This document shows positions 26,316-38,182 of a DNA stretch of 64,000 bases, piece after piece (position 1 is the stretch's first letter; every line of letters begins with the position of its first letter). Position numbers and translations under genes: made by a program. Under the pieces are notes generated by a model, which worked only from the letters and a program-made list of their open reading frames with translations, ran no database searches and was not told the origin of the DNA. Source of the DNA: Sphingopyxis sp. GW247-27LB (lineage in GTDB: Bacteria > Pseudomonadota > Alphaproteobacteria > Sphingomonadales > Sphingomonadaceae); contig NZ_NIWD01000011.1 in the NCBI RefSeq assembly GCF_002277025.1, positions 144,153 through 208,152 of the forward strand, read 5' to 3'.

Positions 26316-27665
26316 CTAGGTGACCACGCCATCGGTCAGCTTTATCCATTCGGCGAGCGCCTCGCCCGCCCGTCTCGTGTAGCCGAGTTTGCGGTCCTTT
26401 TTTCGCACATCCTCCGCGAGCGGCGGGAAAAGGCCGAAGTTGACGTTCATCGGCTGGTAGCTCGCGGCGTCCGCGCCGCCGGTGATATGCCCGAGCAGCG
26501 CGCCGAGTGCGGTTTCGGGCGGCGGCGGGGGCAGGGTGCGGCCGGCGAGTTCGGCGGCCGCGAAGCGCGCGGCGACGAGGCCGATCGCGGCGCTTTCGAC
26601 ATAGCCTTCGCAGCCGGTGATCTGTCCGGCGAAGCGGATATGCGGCGCCGATTTGAGCCGAAGCTGGCCGTCGAGCAGCTCGGGCGAGCGGATGAAGCTG
26701 TTGCGGTGGAGCCCGCCTAGACGCGCGAACTCGGCCTTTTCGAGACCGGGGATGGTGCGGAACAGCTCGACCTGCGCCGCATGCTTCAGCTTGGTCTGAA
26801 AGCCGACCATGTTCCACAGCGTGCCGAGCGCATTGTCCTGGCGAAGCTGGACGACGGCATAGGGCCAGCGCCCGGTGCGCGGATTGTCGAGGCCGACGCC
26901 TTTCATCGGGCCGAAGCGCAGCGTTTCGCGGCCGCGTTCGGCCATCACCTCGATCGGCATGCAGCCTTCGAAATAGGGGGTGTCGGTCTCCCAGTCCTTG
27001 AAATCGGTCTTGTCGCCATCGACGAGTCCCTGGACGAAGGCGTGATATTGATCCTTGTCCATCGGGCAGTTGATATAATCCTTGCCGTCGCCGATCGGCC
27101 CGACCTTGTCCCAGCGGCTCGCCATCCACGCGACGTCCATGTCGATGCTGTCGCGGTAGACGATGGGGGCGATCGCATCGAAGAAGGCGAGGGCATCCTT
27201 GCCGGTCGCCGCGCCGATGCTCTCCGCGAGACCCGCGGCGGTGAGCGGACCGGTCGCGACGATCGTCATGCCTTCGGGCGGCAACGTGTCGATGCGTTCG
27301 CGGACGACGGTGACGTTCGGATGCTCCGAAAGCAGCTTCGTCACGCCGCCCGAGAAAAGATCGCGGTCGACCGCGAGCGCCGAACCCGCGGGCACCTTGG
27401 TCGCGTCGGCCTCGCGCATGATGATCGAGCCCAGCGCGCGCATCTCGCGGTGGAGCAGGCCGACGGCATTGCTGTCGCCGTCGTCGCTGCGGAAGCTGTT
27501 CGAGCACACCATCTCGGCGAGCGTGTCGCCTTGGTGCGCCGGAGTCATGTCGCCGCCGCCGCGCATTTCGGACAGGCGGACGCGATAACCCGCCTCGGCA
27601 AGCTGCCACGCCGCCTCGGAGCCCGCGAGACCGCCGCCGATGATCTGAATGTCGTGGTCCGCCAT
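26316..27665 (-). CDS. trmFO: Methylenetetrahydrofolate--tRNA-(uracil-5-)-methyltransferase TrmFO
   Basis: Folate- and FAD-dependent enzyme making m5U54 in tRNA. 449 aa, the usual length. FAD motif at about 7-20 ([18 protein letters not shown]), then [30 protein letters not shown] carries a Cys conserved in the family. [29 protein letters not shown] and [21 protein letters not shown] are strong signatures. Single gene, divergent from a YhhN gene. Confidence 0.96.
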   Translation of the reverse strand: MADHDIQIIGGGLAGSEAAWQLAEAGYRVRLSEMRGGGDMTPAHQGDTLAEMVCSNSFRSDDGDSNAVGLLHREMRALGSIIMREADATKVPAGSALAVDRDLFSGGVTKLLSEHPNVTVVRERIDTLPPEGMTIVATGPLTAAGLAESIGAATGKDALAFFDAIAPIVYRDSIDMDVAWMASRWDKVGPIGDGKDYINCPMDKDQYHAFVQGLVDGDKTDFKDWETDTPYFEGCMPIEVMAERGRETLRFGPMKGVGLDNPRTGRWPYAVVQLRQDNALGTLWNMVGFQTKLKHAAQVELFRTIPGLEKAEFARLGGLHRNSFIRSPELLDGQLRLKSAPHIRFAGQITGCEGYVESAAIGLVAARFAAAELAGRTLPPPPPETALGALLGHITGGADAASYQPMNVNFGLFPPLAEDVRKKDRKLGYTRRAGEALAEWIKLTDGVVT

Positions 27666-27786
27666 ATCCTATCCGTTTGACTTGCGTTCGGTTGCCCGCG
27701 CATTGAATGACTTGAACGGGACGAGAGATCGATAACAGGCACCGCGCACTAGGCGGGTTCGGAACAAGATGCAAAGGGGGCAGATG

Positions 27787-28452
27787 ATGTCGGGCGAACA
27801 GGGCTGGGATCGGGCGCGGTGGTTATGGTGGCTGGCGCTCGCCGGCGGGATCAGTTTCTTCGCGGCGGTGTACCAGCGACTCGACGGGCCGCCGATCTGG
27901 GCGTGGAAGACGAGCGGCGTTGCCCTTCTCGCGCTTTGGGCCGCGGCGAACGCGCGCGAAAGGAATGGCTGGCTGATCGCCGCGGCGCTCGGTTTCGGAG
28001 CGCTCGGCGACTGGCTCCTCGACGCGAAGGGGCTCGAGACCGGGGCGGTGGCTTTCGTGATAGGGCATGTCGTCGCGATCATTCTGTACCTGACCAACCG
28101 GCGGCCCGCGACGACGGTGTCGCAACGTCTGCTGGGCTGGCTGGTGATGCCGGCGACGCTGGTGATCGTGTGGGGCATGCTGAACCCGGCGCCCGGCTGG
28201 TGGCACGCCGCCGTCTATTCGCTGTTCGTCGCGGCGATGGCTGCCGCGGCGTGGACCAGCCGCTTTCCGCGCTATCGCACCGGCATCGGCGCGATGCTGT
28301 TCCTCGCGAGCGACCTGTTCATCTTCGCGGGCGAGGGTGGCATGCTCTCGAAAGACGTCACGATGTGGCTCGTCTGGCCGCTTTATTTCGGCGGGCAGGC
28401 GCTCATCGCATGGGGGGTGGTGTCGACGCTGTCGAAAGAGGCGCGCGCCTGA
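27787..28452 (+). CDS. YhhN/TMEM86-family membrane protein
   Basis: 221 aa, about eight hydrophobic helices with little between them. GFGALGDWLLDAKGL and LFLASDLFIFAGEGGM hold the paired acidic residues typical of the YhhN (lysoplasmalogenase-like) family; whether this member has that activity is unknown. AAGGGGG at 27773-27779 fits the ATG at 27787; ATGs at 27784 and 27769 are also in frame. Divergent from trmFO and convergent with the host-attachment-type gene, from which it is separated by no spacer. Confidence 0.8.
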   Translation: MSGEQGWDRARWLWWLALAGGISFFAAVYQRLDGPPIWAWKTSGVALLALWAAANARERNGWLIAAALGFGALGDWLLDAKGLETGAVAFVIGHVVAIILYLTNRRPATTVSQRLLGWLVMPATLVIVWGMLNPAPGWWHAAVYSLFVAAMAAAAWTSRFPRYRTGIGAMLFLASDLFIFAGEGGMLSKDVTMWLVWPLYFGGQALIAWGVVSTLSKEARA

Positions 28453-28914
28453 TCAGGAAGGCGGAGCCGGCTCGCCGACAAGCAACGCCTCGATATCGGG
28501 GATCGGCCGGTCGGTCATTTCCTTGACGTGCTCGCCGACGAGGCGGGCGGTCACTTCCTTGTGCCAGAGCGGACGCAGTTCGCCCATGGTGCGGGCCGGC
28601 GCGATTACCACCAATGCGTCGAATGCGCCCGCCAGCGCCATCGCATTGACTTTTTCGGCGAGATCGCGCGCGAAGCGGTCCTCTTCCTGCTGATGGAAAT
28701 CGGGCTCGGTCATCGTTCCGCCGGCGAGACCGGTTCCCGCGGGCGCGGGCGACTGGCCGGCGGGCGCGGTCTTGATGTCGCTGTCCTTGCGATCCTCGCG
28801 CGCCCGATGCGACTGGGTGCGCAGGTCGATCTGCTGGTCGTCGCCGTGATTGCGCAGGAACAGCGCCTTGCGGCCATCGGCGACGAGGACGAGCGTGTCG
28901 TGAGCTAGGGTCAT
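28453..28914 (-). CDS. Host-attachment-type protein
   Basis: 153 aa. The pattern DTLVLVADGRKALFLRN at the start, then a variable polar region and DRFARDLAEKVNAMA, then FDALVVIAPARTMGELRPLW and VGEHVKEMTDRP, matches the family named for attachment to host cells (baeRF-like fold). The name reflects one early observation in a plant-associated bacterium; a ribosome or translation factor relation has been suggested from the fold. The stop directly abuts that of the convergent YhhN gene. Confidence 0.82.
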   Translation of the reverse strand: MTLAHDTLVLVADGRKALFLRNHGDDQQIDLRTQSHRAREDRKDSDIKTAPAGQSPAPAGTGLAGGTMTEPDFHQQEEDRFARDLAEKVNAMALAGAFDALVVIAPARTMGELRPLWHKEVTARLVGEHVKEMTDRPIPDIEALLVGEPAPPS

Positions 28915-28965
28915 GGTCGGGCTCCTTCCTGCAGGAGCAACGCATGGCTTATGCGGAGGGTTTCG

Positions 28966-29820
28966 CTATCCGTCCCACGCCGCGATCGTCGTGCGGTGAA
29001 GCAGGCGGTCGTAGCCCTCGTAGCCGCCGGTCGCGCGGTGGAGGACCGAGCGATTGTCCCACATGATCAGCATGTCGGGCTCCCACTGGTGGTTATAGCG
29101 GAATGGCTCGCCGCCCTGCCAATGCAGCAGTTCGTAGAGCAGAGGCAGCGCCTCCGCATCGTCCATGCCCTCGATGCCGATGATATAGCCGGCACAGCCG
29201 AACAGCCCCTCGCGGCCGGTTTCGGGATGCCTGCGGATGAACGGGTGCGCCTGCGTCGCCAGCGCGTCTTCGCTGGAGCGGATATCCATGCTTCGGCCCC
29301 CGATGCCTTTGGGGTCCCTGGCGCCGTACATGCCCGAAGGCGCATAGCCACCGCGCGCGCTGTGGATCGCGTTGCGGCCCTCGATGCGCCGACGCAGTTC
29401 GGCGGGCATCGCGTCGAGCGCCGCATGCTGGTTCGCGAAATCGGTGTTGCCGCCGACGGGCGGAATGGTGATGCCGAACAGACAGGTGCCCGCGGGCGGC
29501 CGCGCCTGGAAACTCCAGTCGCTATGCCAGTTTTCGGCGAACAGCGGCGCGGTCTCGTCGGCCTTGCGCTTCACGGCGATGATATGCTTGCGGCCCGGAA
29601 TGGGCTTGATGAAGGGATCATCACCGAAGCCGCCGAAATAGCCGGTGAAGCGTTCGAGATCGTCGTCGTTCATCGCCTGATCCGGGAAGGCGAGGACATG
29701 GTGGTCGAGCCATGCCTTGCGAATGTCGGCGACGGTTTCGGTGGCGAGCGGCTGTGTCAGGTCGACGCCGGTCACGCGCGCACCGCAGGCTTGGCCGCTG
29801 GGGGCGATGGTGATCGTCAT
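28966..29820 (-). CDS. TauD/TfdA-family Fe(II)/2-oxoglutarate dioxygenase
   Basis: 284 aa. The facial triad is visible: H99 and D101 (NWHSDWSF) and H261 (SVLHRAT), with R272 (YDRLLHR) for 2-oxoglutarate binding. It opens with GARVTGVDLTQPL, typical of the family. The substrate cannot be read; no sulfonate transporter genes are near, so taurine is not supported. About 50 bases separate it from the host-attachment-type gene on the same strand. Confidence 0.85.
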   Translation of the reverse strand: MTITIAPSGQACGARVTGVDLTQPLATETVADIRKAWLDHHVLAFPDQAMNDDDLERFTGYFGGFGDDPFIKPIPGRKHIIAVKRKADETAPLFAENWHSDWSFQARPPAGTCLFGITIPPVGGNTDFANQHAALDAMPAELRRRIEGRNAIHSARGGYAPSGMYGARDPKGIGGRSMDIRSSEDALATQAHPFIRRHPETGREGLFGCAGYIIGIEGMDDAEALPLLYELLHWQGGEPFRYNHQWEPDMLIMWDNRSVLHRATGGYEGYDRLLHRTTIAAWDG

Positions 29821-29894
29821 GGCGCGATGCTGCGCCGTTTGGTGCAGGGGGTCAATCGGAAGCTATCATCACGCCCGTACAGGGGCGCGGCGCA

Positions 29895-30199
29895 TCAATC
29901 CCGCCTGCTGAGCCCCACGACCACGTGCATCGGCAATTCGCCATAGAGATGCGGGAAGAGGGCGCCGCCGCGCGCTTCTTCCCACCGGACCATCTTTTCG
30001 AGCTGCGCGAGGTCGACCTCGACGATCCGCAGGTCGCTTTGTCCGGCGAAATGCTTTTCGAGCGTGCCTTCGAGTTGGTCGGCGGTCGACAGATGGATAT
30101 AGCCGTCGGCGACATCGACCGGCGCGCCGCGGAAGACGCGCTCGCGCTCGAAATCGGCCCATTGCTGGGCGGTCAGTATCTTGAAGGCGGTGGCGGCGG

Positions 30200-30203
<4 letters not shown>
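29895..30203 (-). CDS. DUF952 family protein
   Basis: 102 aa. FKILTAQQWADFERERVFRG, then DVADGYIHLSTADQLEGTLEKHF and FPHLYGELPMHVVV, follow the DUF952 pattern with its conserved GYIHLS and PHLYG motifs. The function is not established. Its ATG overlaps the gyrA stop by four bases, so it is translated from the gyrA transcript. Confidence 0.88.
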
Positions 30204-32947
<2,744 letters not shown>

Positions 32948-33137
32948 GACCCGGCCTTTTTGGTTCTTTCGGGAGGTGGCACCGGACTAGCCGATGGCGG
33001 GGGAAAAGGCCAGCGATTCGGCCTGATTCGGGCAGATTTTTTCGCGGGTGCGGGTGCGGTAGAATCGCGGCTTCTTCGTCGCGTTTCATGGCGTCATGAC
33101 GGCTGACAAGCGGCTTGCCAATCGCGGATGCCGCCGT

Positions 33138-33163
33138 AAAGCTCTCGCGCGATGAGAGCTTTT
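33138..33163 (+). other. Strong hairpin just upstream of the 33181 start
   Basis: AAAGCTCTC (33138-33146), loop GCGCGAT, GAGAGCTTT (33154-33162) plus one more T: nine perfect base pairs ending 18 bases before the ATG at 33181. It resembles a terminator or attenuator in a 5' leader. If translation begins at the earlier ATG (33115), it would lie inside coding sequence. Confidence 0.5.
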
Positions 33164-33180
33164 CCGCCCGGTGCCGCCCC

Positions 33181-34395
33181 ATGGCCCTGATCGCGCTGGT
33201 CGGCGCCAGCGAAACCTTGCCCGACGGAGGGCTGCGCGCGCTCGTTTCGATCGCGGGCGAGACGCTGATCGAGCGGCAGGCGGTGCGGCTCGCCGACGTC
33301 GGCGTCACCCATATCGCGGTCGCGGTGGGCGCGGTGCCCGCCGAACTGCTCGCGACCTGCGACCGCATCCGCCGCCGGGGGATGCGGGTGACCTCGGTAC
33401 GCACGGCGTCCGACCTGATGGCGCTCGTCGAGGAGGACGACCGGATCATCCTAGTCGCCGACGGGCTGCGCGCGGGCGGAACGCACTATGCGGCGATCGC
33501 GAAACCCGGGACGCCGGCGATCCTCGTTACCGGCGACACCGTGTTGACGCAGGGGTTCGAGCGGATCGACGCGACGCGACGCTGGGGCGGGCTCGCCTGT
33601 ATTTCTCCGCCGATGGTCGCCGAGCTCGCGGCGATGCCGGGCGAGTGGGACATGATGCTGACCTTGCTCCGCCTCGCGGTGCAGGCGGGTGCGCGGCGGC
33701 TCTATTGCGAACCCGCCCTGTTCGAACAGGGCGAGATCGCGATCGTCGCCGACCGTCCGACCGCGGCGCTGATCGAGCAATCGAGCCTGCAGCGGGTCGA
33801 ATATGGCGGGATGGGCCTGGGGCGGTCGGCGATCATGATGCCGCTGGTGCGGCTCGCCGGGCCGCTGCTGGTCAAATCGCCCGCGACCGCGCGCTATCTG
33901 CCCTATGTCACCGGCCTTCTGTGGGTCATCGTCGCGTTGCTCGCTGCGAGCGGGCTCGCCGCCGCGGGCGCGCTCGCCGCGGTGTTCGGCGGTCTCGGCC
34001 TCGCCGCGATGCGTTTCCTGTCGGCCTTTCGCGCCGAAAGCGCGGGCCAGGACCGTTGGCGCGAGATCATCCGCACCTTCGCCTGGGTGCTGCTCGCCAT
34101 CTTTCCCTGGCTGCTGTCCCTGGCCGGGGCCGAGCACAAGGCGCCGCCGTTCGCCGAGGCGGCGCTCGCCCCATGCCTCGCCGCCGCGATCCTGCTGGCG
34201 CGCTGGCTCTATGAGGATTCGGGAGAGAAGCGTCGCTTTCACTGGCTGCTGCCCGATGCCGACCAGGCATGGATCATGCTCGCGCCATCGCTGCTCTTCG
34301 GCTTCGCGGCGCCGATGTTCGCGATCCTGCCGCTGCTCGCGCTGCTTCAGATCCTGCTGTGGATCCGCCTCGCGCGGCGGCCCGAAGCGCGTTAA
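33181..34395 (+). CDS. Unknown membrane protein with degenerate nucleotidyltransferase-like N-terminus
   Basis: Not a named family I can assign. 404 aa from the ATG at 33181. Residues 1 to about 230 follow a sugar-nucleotidyltransferase layout (LVSIAGETLIERQAVRLADVG, then THIAVAVGAVPAEL, DDRIILVADGLRAGG), but the Gly-rich nucleotide loop is replaced by ALVGASETLPDGGL. From about 240 there are roughly six hydrophobic helices without the CDP-alcohol phosphotransferase motif. The layout recalls fused cytidylyltransferase and phospholipid synthase enzymes that have lost their signatures. An ATG at 33115 is an alternative start. Confidence 0.6.
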   Translation: MALIALVGASETLPDGGLRALVSIAGETLIERQAVRLADVGVTHIAVAVGAVPAELLATCDRIRRRGMRVTSVRTASDLMALVEEDDRIILVADGLRAGGTHYAAIAKPGTPAILVTGDTVLTQGFERIDATRRWGGLACISPPMVAELAAMPGEWDMMLTLLRLAVQAGARRLYCEPALFEQGEIAIVADRPTAALIEQSSLQRVEYGGMGLGRSAIMMPLVRLAGPLLVKSPATARYLPYVTGLLWVIVALLAASGLAAAGALAAVFGGLGLAAMRFLSAFRAESAGQDRWREIIRTFAWVLLAIFPWLLSLAGAEHKAPPFAEAALAPCLAAAILLARWLYEDSGEKRRFHWLLPDADQAWIMLAPSLLFGFAAPMFAILPLLALLQILLWIRLARRPEAR

Positions 34396-34412
34396 AACAA
34401 CGTCCTTGAAGG

Positions 34413-34427
34413 TTTAGAGCGCGTTAA
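34413..34427 (+). promoter_or_regulatory. Possible CtrA-type box
   Basis: TTTA-GAGCGCG-TTAA followed by C, one mismatch from TTAA-N7-TTAAC, ending 26 bases before the ATG at 34454. It stands in the 58-base gap before the alanine-rich gene and the His-less kinase. A single one-mismatch site is weak evidence on its own. Confidence 0.35.
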
Positions 34428-34453
34428 CGCCATGCTGCTATTGGCGATCGTGC

Positions 34454-35437
34454 ATGCGTGATCTCCTCGCCTCGCCCGGCACCGGACTGCCGTCGCTGCC
34501 TCTGTCGGCGCGCCTCAAGGAAATGGCGGATTATCTCGCCGCTCCGGGCGCGGCGCGATTGACCGAGGAACAGCGCGCGCTGGCGCTCGGCATCGCGCGG
34601 CGGCTGGTTGCCGACGTCGCGGCGCGGCTCGATGCGGCGATCGATCCGGCAACGCTCTGGCTCGATTGGATCGAGGGCGGGCTACCGGGCGCCGAGCGGC
34701 TTGCCGCCCCCTGTTTCGCTCGCGCCGAGGAGCATCGCTGGCGCGAGCAATCGGCGCTGCGCGCCGCGCCGCCGCGGATTCCTTCGCCCGAAGAAACGGC
34801 CGGCGCGGACGAAGCGGACGGCATGCCGGCCGTGGACGCGCCGATGACCGATATCGATCGCGGCTATCTGGCCTTGCAGATCGCCGACCGGCGCCGCACC
34901 GACGCGCTGGGCAATCCCTGCATCGCGGTCGCGGATCTCGATGCCGACCTGTTTCGCGCGTTGCTGCTCGATATCGCGGCCTGGCGGCTGGTCGAGCTGG
35001 GAAAAGCCGGGGCGGAAGCGGCGCGGCTCGGCGATGCGGTGCGTGCCGCGCTGGCCGCGCAAGCGGGCGAGGCCGGGATCGACGCGGCGGCCGCGCGCTG
35101 GCATCGCGCGCTTGAAGCCGAGGGCGCGCTCGCCGAGGCTGCTGCGGCGACGATCGCGCGGCACGACTGGCCCGCGCTGATCGCGCTCGCCGCGGCCGCG
35201 CATCGCCGCCGCTATGGCGAGATGGCGCTGACGCTGCTGACCGCGGAAACCGCGGCGTTGCCGTCGCTGCTCGCACCGCTGCGCGTCGACCGGATGGCGC
35301 TCGCGCCGCTCGAGGCGTCGCTGACGCTGCTGCCCGGCCGCACGATTTCGGGCGGCGGGGCGGCGGATGAGGATTATGCGGCGCTGCTCGCAGCCCGCGC
35401 CGAGCGCGTGGCGCCTCCACCGGATGGCGAAGCATGA
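34454..35437 (+). CDS. Unknown alanine-rich helical protein upstream of a histidine kinase
   Basis: 327 aa, very rich in Ala, Leu and Arg, with no signal peptide or membrane segment. The first 60 residues (LSARLKEMADYLAAPGAARL, then TEEQRALALGIARRLVADV) and the repeated helices later resemble DUF2336-type proteins found beside alphaproteobacterial sensor kinases, but the match is only by eye. The stop overlaps the kinase ATG (ATGA, 35434-35437), so the two are translated together and probably act together. Confidence 0.65.
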   Translation: MRDLLASPGTGLPSLPLSARLKEMADYLAAPGAARLTEEQRALALGIARRLVADVAARLDAAIDPATLWLDWIEGGLPGAERLAAPCFARAEEHRWREQSALRAAPPRIPSPEETAGADEADGMPAVDAPMTDIDRGYLALQIADRRRTDALGNPCIAVADLDADLFRALLLDIAAWRLVELGKAGAEAARLGDAVRAALAAQAGEAGIDAAAARWHRALEAEGALAEAAAATIARHDWPALIALAAAAHRRRYGEMALTLLTAETAALPSLLAPLRVDRMALAPLEASLTLLPGRTISGGGAADEDYAALLAARAERVAPPPDGEA

Positions 35438-36804
35438 GCGCGCGCATCGTTCGTGGCCGGATCGACCGAGCGGGCACGCTGGTCAGCGCCGATGCGCCGC
35501 TGCTGCGCCTCCAGCAGCGCGCGGGTGCGGGACTCGAAAAGCCGCTGGCGCTGCCGCATCTTGCGCGGCTCGTCGCGCTCGCGCAGCGGCTCCAGCGCGA
35601 CATCAGCCGGCCACTCCACGCCGCCGACGATCACAGCGACGTCCACGCGCTCGTCCGCATCATTCCCGACGCCGACGGAGCCAGCCTCGAAATCAGCGAT
35701 TGGCGAACGCGTCCGGTAGCGCAGCCGCAGGCCCCGCCCCATGGCACGCCGCCGGCCGCAGCCGGCGGCTGGAGCTGGGAGTGCGACGCCCGCCTGCGCC
35801 TGATCGCGCTGCGCGCCGGCGTCGAGGCGCCGCCACCCCCGGCGGGCTGGGAAGGACGGTCGCTGTCCGAGCTGTTCGAGCTTCAGCCCGATGGCGACGG
35901 CCATTTCGCCGTGCTGCGCGCGCTGGCGCGCCAGGCGCCTTTCGAAGCGCAGTCCGCGCGTATCGACGCCGCTGGCGGCCGCGCCGCGACGACGCTCTCC
36001 GGCGATCCGTTGTTCGATGCGGCGGGGGGCTTTACCGGGTTTCGCGGCGTGGCCATGCCCGCCGATTCGCGGCGAGAAGATGCCTCGGGGCGGTCGCTGG
36101 CCGACCCCGCCTTCGGGTCGCTGCCGCTGTCCGATCCGCAGTTCGGCCGCCGGATCGACGGCGCGCTGCGCGGACCGCTGAGCCGGATCATCGCGACCGC
36201 GGAGACGATCTCGGGGCAGTTCGACGGCCCGATCCGCGCCGATTATGCGCGCTACGCCGGCGACATCGCCCATGCGGGACGCCATCTGCTTGGCCTCGTC
36301 GATGATCTCGCCGATCTTCAGAATATCGAGCGCCCCGGCTTCAAGGCCGCGCGCGACGAGATCGACCTTGGCGACCTCGCGCGCCGCGCGGTCGGGCTGC
36401 TCGGGATGAAGGCGGAGGAAAAGGGCATTCGGATCGACGCGCCGCGTACCGACGATCAGGCGCCCGCTTATGGCGAGTTCCGCCGCGTGCTGCAGGTGCT
36501 GCTCAATCTGCTCGGCAATGCGATCCGCTATTCGCCCGAAAATTCGCTGATCTGGATCCGCGTCGACCGCGAGGACGACCGGGCGACGGTGACCGTCGCC
36601 GATCAGGGGCAGGGGATTTCGGTCGATCAGCAGGCGGTGGTGTTCGAAAAGTTCGAACGCCTCGGCCGCACCGACAGCGGCGGCTCGGGCCTTGGCCTCT
36701 ACATCGCCCGGCGGCTTGCGCGCGCGATGGACGGCGACCTTGTCGTCGACAGCGCACCGGGGCAGGGCGCGCGATTCACGCTGAGCCTGCCGGCGCGGGA
36801 TTAG
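35434..36804 (+). CDS. Sensor histidine kinase lacking the phospho-acceptor histidine
   Basis: 456 aa, no membrane segment. Residues about 1-230 form a PAS-like sensory region. The dimerisation helix at 236-260 reads FGRRIDGALRGPLSRIIATA: where active kinases have His-Glu-Leu-Arg-x-Pro, this has G243-A-L-R-G-P. The ATPase domain is intact: N-box LLNLLGNAIRYSP at about 352, VADQGQGIS, an F-box (FEKFERLGR), and GGSGLGLYIARRLA. It may therefore bind ATP but cannot autophosphorylate at the usual residue; DivL of Caulobacter (Tyr for His) is a known parallel. It is joined to the upstream unknown gene by a four-base overlap. Confidence 0.85.
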   Translation: MSARIVRGRIDRAGTLVSADAPLLRLQQRAGAGLEKPLALPHLARLVALAQRLQRDISRPLHAADDHSDVHALVRIIPDADGASLEISDWRTRPVAQPQAPPHGTPPAAAGGWSWECDARLRLIALRAGVEAPPPPAGWEGRSLSELFELQPDGDGHFAVLRALARQAPFEAQSARIDAAGGRAATTLSGDPLFDAAGGFTGFRGVAMPADSRREDASGRSLADPAFGSLPLSDPQFGRRIDGALRGPLSRIIATAETISGQFDGPIRADYARYAGDIAHAGRHLLGLVDDLADLQNIERPGFKAARDEIDLGDLARRAVGLLGMKAEEKGIRIDAPRTDDQAPAYGEFRRVLQVLLNLLGNAIRYSPENSLIWIRVDREDDRATVTVADQGQGISVDQQAVVFEKFERLGRTDSGGSGLGLYIARRLARAMDGDLVVDSAPGQGARFTLSLPARD

Positions 36805-36817
36805 GCAATGAAAGCCT

Positions 36818-36835
36818 TCTCCCCTTCAGGGGAGA
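36818..36835. terminator. Stem-loop between convergent kinase and gltA genes
   Basis: TCTCCCC, loop TTCA, GGGGAGA. A seven-base stem between the kinase stop (36804) and the gltA stop (36859). No T-run follows on either strand, so it may be a small repeat remnant rather than a factor-independent terminator. Confidence 0.45.
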
Positions 36836-36858
36836 GAGCACAATATTTCTTATGCCGC

Positions 36859-38145
36859 TCAGCGCTTCTCCACCGGCACATAGGTGCGCTGCGTCGGGCC
36901 CGTGTAGAGCTGGCGCGGGCGACCGATCTTCTGCGCGGGGTCGGAGATCATCTCGTTCCACTGCGCGACCCAGCCGACGGTGCGGGCGAGCGCGAAGAGG
37001 ACGGTGAACATCGTCGTCGGGAAGCCGATCGCCGACAGGATGACGCCCGAATAGAAGTCGACGTTCGGGAACAGTTTCTTCTCGATGAAATAATCGTCGT
37101 TGAGCGCCATGTCCTCGAGCTGCAGCGCGACGTCGAACATCGGGTCGTTGACCTTGAGCGCGGCGAACACTTCGCGCACCGTCTTCTGCATCACCGTCGC
37201 GCGCGGGTCGTAATTCTTGTAGACGCGGTGGCCGAAGCCCATCAGGCGGAACGGATCGTCCTTGTCCTTCGCGCGCGCGATATATTCGGGGATGCGCTCG
37301 GGGCGGCCGATCTCGCGCAGCATATTGAGCGCCGCTTCGTTGGCACCGCCATGCGCCGGGCCCCACAGGCAGGCGATGCCCGCCGCGATGCACGCGAAGG
37401 GATTGGCGCCCGACGAGCCCGCGAGGCGGACGGTCGAAGTCGACGCATTCTGCTCGTGATCGGCGTGGAGAATGAAGATGCGGTCGAGCGCGCGGACGAC
37501 CGCCGGATCGACCTCATATTCCTCGGCGGGAACGCCGAAGGTCATGCGCAGGAAATTATGCGTATAGCCAAGGTCGTTGCGCGGATAGACGAAGGGCTGG
37601 CCGACCGAATATTTATACGCCATCGCCGCGATCGTCGGCATCTTCGCGATCAGCCGGTGGCTGGCGATCATGCGCTGGTGCGGGTCGTGGATCTCGGTCG
37701 AGTCATGATAGAAGGCGCTCAATGCGCCGACGACGCCGCAGAGGATCGCCATCGGGTGCGCGTCGCGGCGGAAACCGCGATAGAAGGTCGCGAGCTGCTC
37801 GTGAACCATCGTGTGGCGGGTGATGGTGTTGTCGAACGTGGTCAGCTCGTCGGCGCTCGGCAGTTCGCCGTTGAGGAGCAGATAGGCGACTTCCATGAAG
37901 CTCGAATGTTCGGCGAGTTCGCCGATCGGATAGCCGCGATGGAGCAGCACGCCCTCGTCGCCGTCGATATAGGTCAGTTTCGACTCGCAACTCGCGGTCG
38001 AGGTGAAACCGGGATCGTAGGTGAAAGCGCCGGTCTGGCCATAGAATTTGCGGATGTCGACGACGTCGGGCCCTACGGTTCCCGACAGTATCGGACTCTC
38101 GACGCTCTTGTCTCCCAGGGTGATCTTGGCGGTCGTGTCGGTCAT
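36859..38145 (-). CDS. gltA: Citrate synthase (type II, hexameric)
   Basis: Condenses acetyl-CoA and oxaloacetate at the head of the TCA cycle. 428 aa from the ATG at 38145. Catalytic and binding motifs: [46 protein letters not shown] (active-site His), [13 protein letters not shown] (second His), and [10 protein letters not shown] (Asp). The N-terminal extension is that of Gram-negative NADH-sensitive enzymes. gltX lies 37 bases upstream on the same strand. Confidence 0.96.
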   Translation of the reverse strand: MTDTTAKITLGDKSVESPILSGTVGPDVVDIRKFYGQTGAFTYDPGFTSTASCESKLTYIDGDEGVLLHRGYPIGELAEHSSFMEVAYLLLNGELPSADELTTFDNTITRHTMVHEQLATFYRGFRRDAHPMAILCGVVGALSAFYHDSTEIHDPHQRMIASHRLIAKMPTIAAMAYKYSVGQPFVYPRNDLGYTHNFLRMTFGVPAEEYEVDPAVVRALDRIFILHADHEQNASTSTVRLAGSSGANPFACIAAGIACLWGPAHGGANEAALNMLREIGRPERIPEYIARAKDKDDPFRLMGFGHRVYKNYDPRATVMQKTVREVFAALKVNDPMFDVALQLEDMALNDDYFIEKKLFPNVDFYSGVILSAIGFPTTMFTVLFALARTVGWVAQWNEMISDPAQKIGRPRQLYTGPTQRTYVPVEKR

Positions 38146-38182
38146 GTTTCTTCCCCTGTGTGGAGGGCCAAAGGCGATGTGG

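Noticed and set aside
28966..29820. Naming the dioxygenase tauD
   Set aside because: The fold and metal ligands match the family, but no sulfonate transport genes or substrate-specific residues support taurine.
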